Shown: positions 1 through 5,726, counted from the stretch's first letter. The stretch is 6,052 nt of DNA from an uncultured Micavibrio sp. (GCA_937896295.1 CALBME010000106.1:1-6052); one strand, 5' to 3'. Notes: generated from the letters alone by a model not told the origin. Program-made: numbers and translations.

Positions 1-270
1 CCGCTGGATGCGAATTTACTGGCCCTGACCGCCATCTGCCCGTTCCGTCCGCGCCGCTGGCCCGGCGCGCTTCTGTCGGACACATCGTCCATCACCATGG
101 ACGTGATCGATCCGCAGCGCCGCCCCGCCCACGCAATTGCCGATTTTCACAGTGTTGAAAATGTCACGTCACTGCAGGTCGCACTTGACCGCAAGGTCAG
201 CGCGACCATCCTCTATGCGCCCGATCTTTCACTGGAAGACCGTATCCGCGACGAACAGTTCGGATTTTAA
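1..270 (+). CDS. nadK: NAD kinase, C-terminal part (5' end outside window)
   Basis: The frame is open from the first base and ends in TAA, giving 89 residues of the C-terminus. The product should be the cytoplasmic ATP-dependent kinase that converts NAD to NADP. The visible part starts PLDANLLALTAICPF, followed by RPRRWPGALL, and ends with SLEDRIRDEQFGF. In alphaproteobacterial NAD kinases the matching C-terminal region has a 'LLALTPISPFRPRRWRGALLPD' block and ends in a 'SLEERILREQF'-like helix, so the match covers both landmarks. The catalytic GGDGT and NE motifs lie upstream and cannot be checked. The substitution C for S in 'ICPF' is minor. The gene runs tail to tail with the leftward operon, with no base between the two stop codons. 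Identification is from remembered family sequence, not a search. Confidence 0.85.
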   Translation, partial: PLDANLLALTAICPFRPRRWPGALLSDTSSITMDVIDPQRRPAHAIADFHSVENVTSLQVALDRKVSATILYAPDLSLEDRIRDEQFGF

Positions 271-666
271 TTAAGCAACCAGGCTTCTTTCGCATATTTT
301 CGACGCCTGCCGAACGGCAGCCGGCGCGACAAGGCGAAGATTTTCATCAAAGGTGCGGCGGCGGCGCTGGCTTTCGCTGACATGCGTGAAGGCGGACTGG
401 GCGGAAATACGTGCCTGCTCGTTGAATTCATCCAGCGACAGCATATTGACGCGCGCGCAATCCCATTCCTTGCGCAGAACCCGTTCGCCATTGGTGCTGA
501 CGATCAAGGCAACACTGCTGGAGGTCGGTGCAAATGCTTCGACCTTGACGTTTTCTTCCTGCAGCAGGCCAAGACCTGCAACAAGTGCGAACGATGTAAG
601 GGCAAAACCCTGGGTAAATGTCAGTGGCATATACCACCACATACTAAAACCCGCACAGGCTTTCAA
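271..666 (-). CDS. Small unrecognised protein with hydrophobic N-terminus, possibly exported
   Basis: I do not recognise this family. The longest reading is 131 residues from a TTG at 666. ATG codons at 642 and 630 are alternative starts, and none has a strong Shine-Dalgarno; a GGTGG lies just before the 630 ATG. The N-terminus (about residues 13-35 of the long form, MPLTFTQG to GLGLLQ) is hydrophobic, followed by a polar part, which fits a signal peptide or single membrane anchor with few positive charges in the n-region. The rest holds a VALIVSTNGERVLRKEW stretch, two cysteines (70 and 125) and an RRRR run (101-104). Codon choice resembles the neighbouring genes (frequent GAA, CTG, CGC, GTC), which supports a real gene. 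It is the last gene of the leftward cluster, 12 bases after the glycosylase stop. Function unknown; the start and the export prediction are inferences. Confidence 0.6.
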   Translation of the reverse strand: MKACAGFSMWWYMPLTFTQGFALTSFALVAGLGLLQEENVKVEAFAPTSSSVALIVSTNGERVLRKEWDCARVNMLSLDEFNEQARISAQSAFTHVSESQRRRRTFDENLRLVAPAAVRQASKICERSLVA

Positions 667-678
667 GTTTTTGGGCGC

Positions 679-1431
679 TTATTTGCGCTTGGCCTTTTTG
701 GCGGCCCGCCGCGTGGCTGTTTTGACCCGGGCACGGCCCTTGGGCGTGCGCGGCGGCGGAATAACGCGGTTGCGGATCTTTTCCCCTGCTGTTGGCTTGG
801 CCTTGGGCGCGGCCCGGTGGTTGAGCACCCACAGCAGCAGCGATGCTGCGGTGCGATGCCCTGCCCAGCGCTGGGCCAGAACAATCGACTCTTTTTCTGT
901 CGGACGCTCTTCCATTTTCAGGATCTTGCGAATGCCTTCGCGCAGGCCCAGATCGCCGCCTGAAAATACATCGGTACGCGCCAGTGCGAACATCAGCACC
1001 ATCTCCGCGCTCCAGCGGCCAAAGCCTTTCAGGGCCGTGATGGAGGCTATGACCTCCTCATCTGTCATCGCTTCGAGATCTTCGAAATTGAACGTGCCTT
1101 TGATCAGGGCCTGCGACAGGCTGCGCAGATAGGTAACTTTCTGTGCCGACAGGCCGGCCGCGCGCAGGACGTCGTCAGGCAGTTTTTCGACATTCTCAGG
1201 CGTGAAAGGCGTGACCAGCTTGCTGACGCGCTTCCATATGGTGTCAGCGGCGGCGACAGACACCTGCTGTCCGATAATCGTCCGCACAAACGCCTCGTAT
1301 GAAACGGGACGCTGCATATGTTTGATTTCAGCAAGGTCTTCGGCTGTAAAATGTTCGCGGAAGTACCGATCCTTGACGATCAGATGCTCAAGCGATTTAC
1401 GAATGCCTTTATGTTCAAGCAACAAGCTCAA
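679..1431 (-). CDS. DNA-3-methyladenine glycosylase II family protein (AlkA/Mag-type, HhH-GPD)
   Basis: A base-excision-repair glycosylase that should remove alkylated purines such as 3-methyladenine from DNA. The 250-residue product has the HhH-GPD layout: VRTIIGQQVSVAAADTIW at about 49-66, the helix-hairpin-helix ALKGFGRWSAEMVL at 133-146, and DVFSGGDLGL at 154-163. Asp160 aligns with the catalytic aspartate of AlkA (its 'DVFLPDD' region). The N-terminal beta domain of E. coli AlkA is absent, as in the shorter Mag1-like branch. Residues 207-250 form a very basic tail (17 Lys/Arg, one Glu), probably disordered and DNA-binding. The start is a TTG; GAGG at 1444-1441 lies 9 bases upstream, an in-frame TGA occurs shortly before, and no ATG occurs until residue 39, which would cut into the fold. 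The gene overlaps the end of purS by 17 bases, so translational coupling is likely. Confidence 0.9.
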   Translation of the reverse strand: MSLLLEHKGIRKSLEHLIVKDRYFREHFTAEDLAEIKHMQRPVSYEAFVRTIIGQQVSVAAADTIWKRVSKLVTPFTPENVEKLPDDVLRAAGLSAQKVTYLRSLSQALIKGTFNFEDLEAMTDEEVIASITALKGFGRWSAEMVLMFALARTDVFSGGDLGLREGIRKILKMEERPTEKESIVLAQRWAGHRTAASLLLWVLNHRAAPKAKPTAGEKIRNRVIPPPRTPKGRARVKTATRRAAKKAKRK

Positions 1432-1648
1432 CGCGATAATCCTCGATCACCGGATTGGCAAGCAGACGGTCGCACATTTCCTTCAGGCGAGCTTCGTCCG
1501 TTTTGCCATTCAGGGCAAGCTCGATGACTTTACCCTGACGTGCTTCCTCGACTTCGGAAAACCCCATTGATTTAAGGGCGTTGGCAATCGCCTTGCCCTG
1601 AGGGTCGAGAATGGCTTTCTTCAGATTGACGTGAATGATGGCTTTCAT
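1415..1648 (-). CDS. purS: Phosphoribosylformylglycinamidine synthase subunit PurS
   Basis: PurS is the small bridging subunit of the three-part FGAM synthase (PurL-PurQ-PurS), which converts FGAR, glutamine and ATP to FGAM in IMP synthesis. It is thought to help dock PurQ on PurL and support ammonia transfer. The 77-residue product is full length for the family (about 80) and shows its usual pattern: MKAIIHVNLKKAILDPQGKAIANAL at the start, GF.EV...RQGKVIEL in the middle (30-44), and a C-terminal MCDRLLANPVIEDYRVEL block. The ATG is 5 bases after the purC stop; only a weak purine stretch near the end of purC serves as ribosome binding site, so coupling to purC is likely. Its 3' end overlaps the glycosylase start. 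Its partners purQ and purL lie in the opposite, divergent operon. Confidence 0.97.
   Translation of the reverse strand: MKAIIHVNLKKAILDPQGKAIANALKSMGFSEVEEARQGKVIELALNGKTDEARLKEMCDRLLANPVIEDYRVELVA
1441..1444 (-). promoter_or_regulatory. Ribosome binding site deciding the TTG start of the glycosylase
   Basis: On the minus strand GAGG lies 9 bases before the TTG at 1431, inside the purS coding sequence. It is the best reason to prefer this TTG over the TTG codons at 1425 and 1422, and it allows ribosomes finishing purS to reinitiate nearby. Confidence 0.5.
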
Positions 1649-1653
1649 GGTGC

Positions 1654-2517
1654 TTATTTCTTCGGTTTGGTTTTGTTGAGCGCACGCATGGTCCGCGCCT
1701 CGCTCAGTTCGTTTTCGATTTCATCCAGGGACGACATCAGGTTTTCATTGAACGTACCGGATACCAGCGCCTCACGCGGGATGATGCCAAGACGCGCGGC
1801 TACTTCCTGATACGCGTCCATAAGCCCGCCCAGATCCTGACGGAAACGGTCCTTGTCCATCTTCTCTTTGGTTTTCATGTCCCACAGGCGGCAATTGTCG
1901 GGAGAGATTTCGTCGGCCAGCACGATGTACAGTTCGCCCTGCTCGCCCCAGATACGTCCGAATTCCAGTTTGAAATCGACCAGCAGCAGATTGACCCCGG
2001 CAAACAGGCCATTGAGGTAATCGTTGCAGCGGAAGGCCAGGTTGACCATTTCCTCGATCTCGTAAGGATCGGCCCAGCCAAACGTGACGATATGATCGTC
2101 ATTGACCATCGGATCGCCCAGCGCGTCGTTCTTGTAATAGAATTCAACGATCGGACGCGGCAGGCGGGACCCTTCGGCCACGCCAAGACGCTTGCACAGC
2201 GAACCGGCGGCAACGTTGCGCACGACCAGTTCGATGGGGATGATTTCAACCTGGCGGATCAGCTGTTCGCGCATGTTGAGCGATTTGATGAAATGGGTCG
2301 GCACGCCGATGGATTCCAGCCGGGTCATCAGATGGGCGGAAATACGGTTGTTCAGGATCCCCTTGCCCGCGATCACGTCCTTTTTGGCACCGTTGCCGGC
2401 GGTGGCGTCATCCTTGAAATACTGGACGACCGTACCCGGCTCGGGGCCTTCATACAGGATCTTGGCCTTGCCCTCATAAATCTGGCGGCGGCGGGTAGGA
2501 ACGGAAATCAAGGACAT
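1654..2517 (-). CDS. purC: Phosphoribosylaminoimidazole-succinocarboxamide synthase (SAICAR synthetase)
   Basis: PurC joins aspartate to CAIR using ATP to give SAICAR in cytoplasmic purine synthesis. The 287-residue product carries the family signatures in order: RRRQIYEGKAKILYEG (9-24), YFKDDATAGNGAKK (33-46), GKGILNNRIS (51-60), IPIELVVRNVAAGSLCKRLG (93-112), LLVDFKLEFG (178-187), LADEISPDNCRLWD (200-213) and DKDRFRQDLGGLMDAYQEVAARLG (221-244). The ATG at 2517 is the only sensible start, giving a few more residues before RRRQIYEG than the common 'MARRRQIYEG' form. After residue 250 there is an extra tail of about 38 residues, first acidic (SSLDEIENELSEA), then basic (TKPKK), where alphaproteobacterial homologues I recall end near residue 254. 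It is first in the leftward operon, and an intrinsic terminator lies about 72 bases upstream of its start. Confidence 0.98.
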   Translation of the reverse strand: MSLISVPTRRRQIYEGKAKILYEGPEPGTVVQYFKDDATAGNGAKKDVIAGKGILNNRISAHLMTRLESIGVPTHFIKSLNMREQLIRQVEIIPIELVVRNVAAGSLCKRLGVAEGSRLPRPIVEFYYKNDALGDPMVNDDHIVTFGWADPYEIEEMVNLAFRCNDYLNGLFAGVNLLLVDFKLEFGRIWGEQGELYIVLADEISPDNCRLWDMKTKEKMDKDRFRQDLGGLMDAYQEVAARLGIIPREALVSGTFNENLMSSLDEIENELSEARTMRALNKTKPKK

Positions 2518-2549
2518 CGCTTAAAAATCCCAAGAATTGTGTATATGGC

Positions 2550-2577
2550 TTTGTAGAGAAAACGGCTGATAAATCAA
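2550..2577 (-). promoter_or_regulatory. Candidate sigma-70 promoter for purC
   Basis: On the minus strand TTGATT (2577-2572) and TACAAA (2555-2550) are separated by 16 bases, each matching 4 of 6 consensus positions. Transcription would begin near 2543, leaving a leader of about 25 bases before purC. It lies downstream of the minus-strand terminator, so purC could be expressed independently of any RNA that ends there. This is a weak match in an AT-rich stretch and is an inference. Confidence 0.3.
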
Positions 2578-2588
2578 AGGAAAATAAT

Positions 2589-2614
2589 AAAAAAGCACGA
2601 CGTTTAAGTCGTGC
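2589..2614 (-). terminator. Intrinsic (Rho-independent) terminator upstream of purC
   Basis: On the minus strand GCACGAC, a six-base loop TTAAAC, and GTCGTGC form a perfect 7-bp stem, followed directly by six T and then ATTATTTT. On the plus strand the hairpin is followed only by ATCTTT, so it works best leftward. No gene lies upstream of it on this strand (purQ diverges), so it must end either a short RNA started within roughly 2615-2843 or a purC leader subject to attenuation. The hairpin and T-run are seen directly; the function is inferred. Confidence 0.75.
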
Positions 2615-2653
2615 ATCTTTACTGGTTCCTGTCCAACACGCCTGTGAGGGTTT

Positions 2654-2682
2654 TTGACCGTTTTGGGGCCCCTCAACATTAT
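2654..2682 (+). promoter_or_regulatory. Candidate sigma-70 promoter for purQLbolA
   Basis: TTGACC (2654-2659; 5 of 6 consensus) and CATTAT (2677-2682; 4 of 6) are separated by the ideal 17 bases. Transcription would start near 2689, giving a purQ leader of about 155 bases. The spacer contains the GGGGCCCC palindrome. This is the best-spaced plus-strand promoter I found, but it is a pattern match only. Confidence 0.4.
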
Positions 2683-2693
2683 TGACCGGTCAA
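2682..2693. promoter_or_regulatory. Perfect 12-bp palindrome TTGACCGGTCAA, candidate operator
   Basis: A perfect inverted repeat with no spacer. It overlaps the last base of the candidate -10 element and the predicted start of the purQ transcript, which is where a repressor would act. A third copy of the half-site, TTGACCG at 2654-2660, lies 28 bases to the left. The sequence is seen directly; the binding protein is unknown, and alphaproteobacteria are not known to use E. coli PurR. Confidence 0.4.
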
Positions 2694-2705
2694 CGCTAGC
2701 GCCAC

Positions 2706-2714
2706 TTATCCACA
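2706..2714 (+). promoter_or_regulatory. Perfect DnaA box TTATCCACA
   Basis: This nonamer matches the E. coli high-affinity DnaA-box consensus exactly. It lies between the candidate promoter and purQ. Only one clear copy was seen, so it is more likely a regulatory or chance site than part of a replication origin. Confidence 0.35.
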
Positions 2715-2835
2715 AAGCCAACAGGATTCTTTTCCAATACCGCCAGGCCTTGGTTTAAGTCTCTGAATATTTGCCGATTTTTTCCTTGAATCTGGCTGGA
2801 ATCCCATGCAGATAAAGGGCTTCCAAAGGACTTTT

Positions 2836-2839
2836 GAGG
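2836..2839 (+). promoter_or_regulatory. Ribosome binding site of purQ
   Basis: GAGG, 4 bases before the ATG at 2844. A second purine run, AAAGGA (2825-2830), is too far away at 13 bases. The site supports the chosen purQ start. Confidence 0.55.
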
Positions 2840-2843
2840 CAGC

Positions 2844-3530
2844 ATGAAATCAGTGGTCGTCGTATTCCCCGGGTCCAACCGCGAAAAGGACATGGCGGAC
2901 GCCCTTGAACGTGCATCCGGCCACCGGCCCCAGCTGCTCTGGCACAAGGAAACCGAACTCGGCAAACCCGACCTGATGGTCCTGCCCGGCGGGTTTTCTT
3001 ACGGCGACTATCTGCGCTGCGGCGCGATTGCGGCGCACTCACCCATCATGAAGGAAGTCATTCGCCTGGCCAAGGCTGGTACCCCCCTGCTCGCCGTCTG
3101 CAACGGTTTTCAGATGCTGGTGGAAACCCGTCTTGTCCCTGGCGCTCTTCTACGTAACGCATCACTCAAATTCATCTGCAAACAGACGCATCTGCGTCTT
3201 GAATCCGAAAGCAAAACCTTCACGGGAAAAATGAAGACCGGCGACGTCATCCACGTCCCTGTAGCGCATGGCGAAGGCAATTACGTTGTCACGCCCGACA
3301 TGCTCAAGAGCATGAACGACAATGGCCAGGTTGCGTTCCGTTATTGCGGGCGCGATGGACGTGAACTGGTCGACATCAATGGCTCCGTCGACAGCATCGC
3401 GGGCGTTTACAACGAAACCAAAACCATTCTTGGCATGATGCCGCACCCGGAAGACGCAACCGACGCCACACTTGGAAACGACTCCGCCAAACCCTTCTTT
3501 GACGGTATCGTCACCGCCATAGCGAGATAA
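2844..3530 (+). CDS. purQ: Phosphoribosylformylglycinamidine synthase subunit PurQ (glutaminase)
   Basis: PurQ is the class I glutamine amidotransferase subunit of FGAM synthase; it releases ammonia from glutamine for PurL. The 228-residue product is full length. It begins KSVVVVFPGSNREKDM (2-17), shows the oxyanion-region motif PGGFSYGDYLRCGAIA (48-63) and the nucleophile elbow LLAVCNGFQML (82-92) with catalytic Cys86, and ends with the triad motif GMMPHPED (197-204), giving His201 and Glu203. All catalytic residues are present. It is first in the rightward operon, with purL starting 5 bases after its stop. Its partner PurS is encoded on the other side of the shared control region. Confidence 0.98.
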   Translation: MKSVVVVFPGSNREKDMADALERASGHRPQLLWHKETELGKPDLMVLPGGFSYGDYLRCGAIAAHSPIMKEVIRLAKAGTPLLAVCNGFQMLVETRLVPGALLRNASLKFICKQTHLRLESESKTFTGKMKTGDVIHVPVAHGEGNYVVTPDMLKSMNDNGQVAFRYCGRDGRELVDINGSVDSIAGVYNETKTILGMMPHPEDATDATLGNDSAKPFFDGIVTAIAR

Positions 3531-3535
3531 GAACC

Positions 3536-5725
3536 ATGACCGCAGCCACCGCACAAAAACTGCCTGAAAAATTCCGCGAACCCGACGTCACGCCGGAACT
3601 CGCCGCCGAATTCGGCGTAAAGGCCGATGAATACGCGCGCATCCTCGAAATCCTTGGCCGCACGCCCACTTATACCGAACTCGGTATTTTCTCGGTCATG
3701 TGGTCGGAACACTGTTCTTACAAATCTTCGCGCGCGCATCTTTCGCGCCTGCCAACCAAGGCGCCCTGGGTCATTCAGGGGCCGGGCGAAGGTGCGGGCG
3801 TTATCGATATCGGCGACGGTCAGGCCGCCATCTTCAAGATGGAATCGCACAACCACCCCTCCTATATCGAACCGTATCAGGGCGCGGCCACCGGCGTGGG
3901 CGGCATCCTGCGCGACGTCTTCACCATGGGGGCCCGCCCGGTCGCCAACCTGAACGCCCTGCGTTTCGGTGACCCCTCGCACCCCAAAACCCGCCAGCTG
4001 ATCGCAGGTGTGGTCAAAGGCATCGGCGACTACGGCAACAGCGTCGGCGTACCCACCGTTGGCGGTGAAACCAATTTCCACCCGGCCTATAACGGCAACA
4101 TCCTGGTCAACGCCATGACCGTGGGCGTGGCCGATACGGACAAGATTTTCTATTCGCGCGGCGCATCTGTCGGCCAGCCGGTCGTGTATGTCGGCTCCAA
4201 GACGGGGCGCGACGGTATTCACGGAGCGACCATGTCTTCCGCCGAATTCACCGAAGGCGACGAAGACCAGCGCCCGACCGTGCAGGTCGGCGATCCTTTC
4301 ACGGAAAAGCTTTTGCTTGAGGCATGCCTCGAACTTATGAAGACGGACTGCATCGTAAGCCTGCAGGATATGGGCGCGGCCGGTCTCACCTCGTCCTCGG
4401 TTGAAATTGCCGCGAAGGGTGAAATCGGGCTGGTCATGGATCTCGACAAGGTACCGATGCGCGAAACCGGCATGGTCCCGTATGAAATCATGCTGTCGGA
4501 ATCGCAGGAACGCATGCTCGTGATCCTGAAACCGGGCCGCGAGGCGGAAGCCAACGCAATCTTCGAAAAATGGGATCTCGATTACGCCACCATCGGACAC
4601 ACGGTCGAACGCCGTTACCTGACGCTTAACATGTACGGCAGGACATGGTGCGACATTCCCGTCCCGCCGCTGGTGGACGAGGCGCCGAAATACCGCCGCC
4701 CGACAGCCGCCGCCGCAAAACCGGCCCCGCTCGATGCAAAGGCCAGCCAGCTGCCCGCAGGCGGTCTGGGCGAAGCCCTCGAAAAACTGATCGGTTGCCC
4801 GGATACGGCGTCCAAGAAATGGATTTACGAACAATACGATCCGCTGGTGCGCGGCGAAACCAAGGCCGGCCCCGGCCAGGCGGACGCAGCCATTGTGCGC
4901 CTTGAAGGCAAGCAGAAGGCGCTGGTCATGTCATCCGACTGCACACCCCGCTATGTTCAGGCCAATGCCCGGATGGGCGCAATGCAGGCTGTCGCTGAAA
5001 GCTGGCGCAACATCACGGCTGTCGGCGGTAAACCGCTGGCGATTACGAACAACCTGAATTTCGGCAACCCGGAAAAACCGGAAATCATGGGCCAGTTCAG
5101 TGACGCCATCGACGGTATGGCCGAGGCCTGCAAGGCGCTCGACTACCCGGTCGTATCCGGCAACGTCTCGCTCTACAACGAAACCAACGGCAAGGCGATT
5201 TTGCCGACCCCTGTCATCGGTGGCGTCGGTATTATTGACGATGCACGCAAGGCTGCCATGCTTAATTTCAAACCGGGCATGACCCTGATGCTGGTGGGCG
5301 GCGCATGCGGCCATCTAGGCCAGTCACTCTTCGCGCGGGAAATTCATGGGCTTGAAACCGGGGAGGTTCCCGCTGTCGACCTGCAGCATGAAAAGAAAAC
5401 CGGCGATGCCGTTCGCGCGATGATCGATGCAGGCACGATCAGGGCCTGCCACGATGTCAGTGACGGCGGCGTTCTGGTGGCCATTGCCGAAATGGCCATG
5501 GCTTCAGACTACGGCGCAGATCTTGAGGGGCCGCAGGACGCAGGATTCTGGTTCGGTGAAGATCAGGGCCGCTATGTGATTGCCACGGATAATCCTGAAG
5601 GTGTCACCCTGCCCGCCATTATTCTGGGTACAACCGGCGGCGACAGCATCATGGGCGTGAAAGTCGAAAAACTCCGCGCGATTAATGAAAACTGGCTGCC
5701 TGATTACATGAACGGGAAAAACTAA
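3536..5725 (+). CDS. purL: Phosphoribosylformylglycinamidine synthase subunit PurL (small type)
   Basis: PurL is the ATP-dependent synthase subunit that converts FGAR to FGAM with ammonia passed from PurQ. At 729 residues it is the usual size of the small PurL that works with separate PurS and PurQ, not the roughly 1,300-residue fused gammaproteobacterial form. Motifs in order are WSEHCSYK (56-63) with the active-site histidine at 59, IFKMESHNHPS (99-109), GAATGVGGILRD (116-127), MGARP (131-135), an Ala/Pro-rich linker near 400, then the second AIRS-like half with DCTPRYVQ, NNLNFGNPEKPE (about 505-516), VSGNVSLYNE and DVSDGG (640-645). No frameshift or missing motif is seen. The start has only a weak upstream purine stretch (AGATAAGAA), so coupling to purQ 5 bases upstream is likely. 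The stop is one base before bolA. Confidence 0.98.
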   Translation: MTAATAQKLPEKFREPDVTPELAAEFGVKADEYARILEILGRTPTYTELGIFSVMWSEHCSYKSSRAHLSRLPTKAPWVIQGPGEGAGVIDIGDGQAAIFKMESHNHPSYIEPYQGAATGVGGILRDVFTMGARPVANLNALRFGDPSHPKTRQLIAGVVKGIGDYGNSVGVPTVGGETNFHPAYNGNILVNAMTVGVADTDKIFYSRGASVGQPVVYVGSKTGRDGIHGATMSSAEFTEGDEDQRPTVQVGDPFTEKLLLEACLELMKTDCIVSLQDMGAAGLTSSSVEIAAKGEIGLVMDLDKVPMRETGMVPYEIMLSESQERMLVILKPGREAEANAIFEKWDLDYATIGHTVERRYLTLNMYGRTWCDIPVPPLVDEAPKYRRPTAAAAKPAPLDAKASQLPAGGLGEALEKLIGCPDTASKKWIYEQYDPLVRGETKAGPGQADAAIVRLEGKQKALVMSSDCTPRYVQANARMGAMQAVAESWRNITAVGGKPLAITNNLNFGNPEKPEIMGQFSDAIDGMAEACKALDYPVVSGNVSLYNETNGKAILPTPVIGGVGIIDDARKAAMLNFKPGMTLMLVGGACGHLGQSLFAREIHGLETGEVPAVDLQHEKKTGDAVRAMIDAGTIRACHDVSDGGVLVAIAEMAMASDYGADLEGPQDAGFWFGEDQGRYVIATDNPEGVTLPAIILGTTGGDSIMGVKVEKLRAINENWLPDYMNGKN

Positions 5726-5726
5726 A

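Larger units (their letters stand above)
2518..2843. other. 326-bp divergent control region between purC and purQ
   Basis: No credible gene lies here; short open frames cross the terminator hairpin or run into neighbouring genes. From left to right it holds a weak leftward purC promoter, a leftward intrinsic terminator (2589-2614), a cluster of palindromes and TTGACC half-sites (2645-2701) overlapping candidate promoters, a perfect DnaA box (2706-2714), three GANTC sites (2725-2803) and the purQ ribosome binding site (2836-2839). I do not recognise a known riboswitch class; in particular the conserved pieces of the ZTP (pfl) riboswitch were not found. Confidence 0.8.

Noticed and set aside
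307..320. Hairpin CTGCC-GAAC-GGCAG near the converging stop codons, as a terminator
   Set aside because: It lies inside the small protein gene, and no T-run follows on either strand.
382..963. A 193-codon plus-strand frame with several CxxC-like cysteines
   Set aside because: The cysteines come from the complement of alanine- and glutamine-rich codons in the opposite genes. It overlaps another shadow frame and has no supporting start context.
353..1132. A 259-codon plus-strand open frame across the small protein and the glycosylase
   Set aside because: It is antisense to a glycosylase with intact catalytic motifs; its translation is Arg/Ser-rich with no family resemblance.
2521..2721. A possible 66-residue peptide on the minus strand upstream of purC
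   Set aside because: It reads straight through the intrinsic terminator hairpin and T-run and has no clear ribosome binding site, so it is unlikely to be a leader peptide.
2518..2843. A replication origin, suggested by the DnaA box, GANTC sites and AT-rich patch
   Set aside because: Only one clear DnaA box is present, there is no AT-rich unwinding repeat, and no origin-linked genes are beside it.
2590..2843. A known riboswitch or housekeeping RNA (ZTP/pfl, TPP, SRP RNA, 6S RNA)
   Set aside because: None of the conserved core sequences I know for ZTP, TPP or SRP RNA are visible. TCCTGT/ACAGGA could form a 6-bp closing stem on the minus strand, but this is too short to claim a 6S-like RNA.
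3407..4834. A 475-codon open frame on the minus strand opposite purL and the end of purQ
   Set aside because: It lies fully antisense to two confidently identified genes, its translation is low-complexity in the way of GC-rich shadow frames (many H, G, R, A, F), and it has no recognisable domain.
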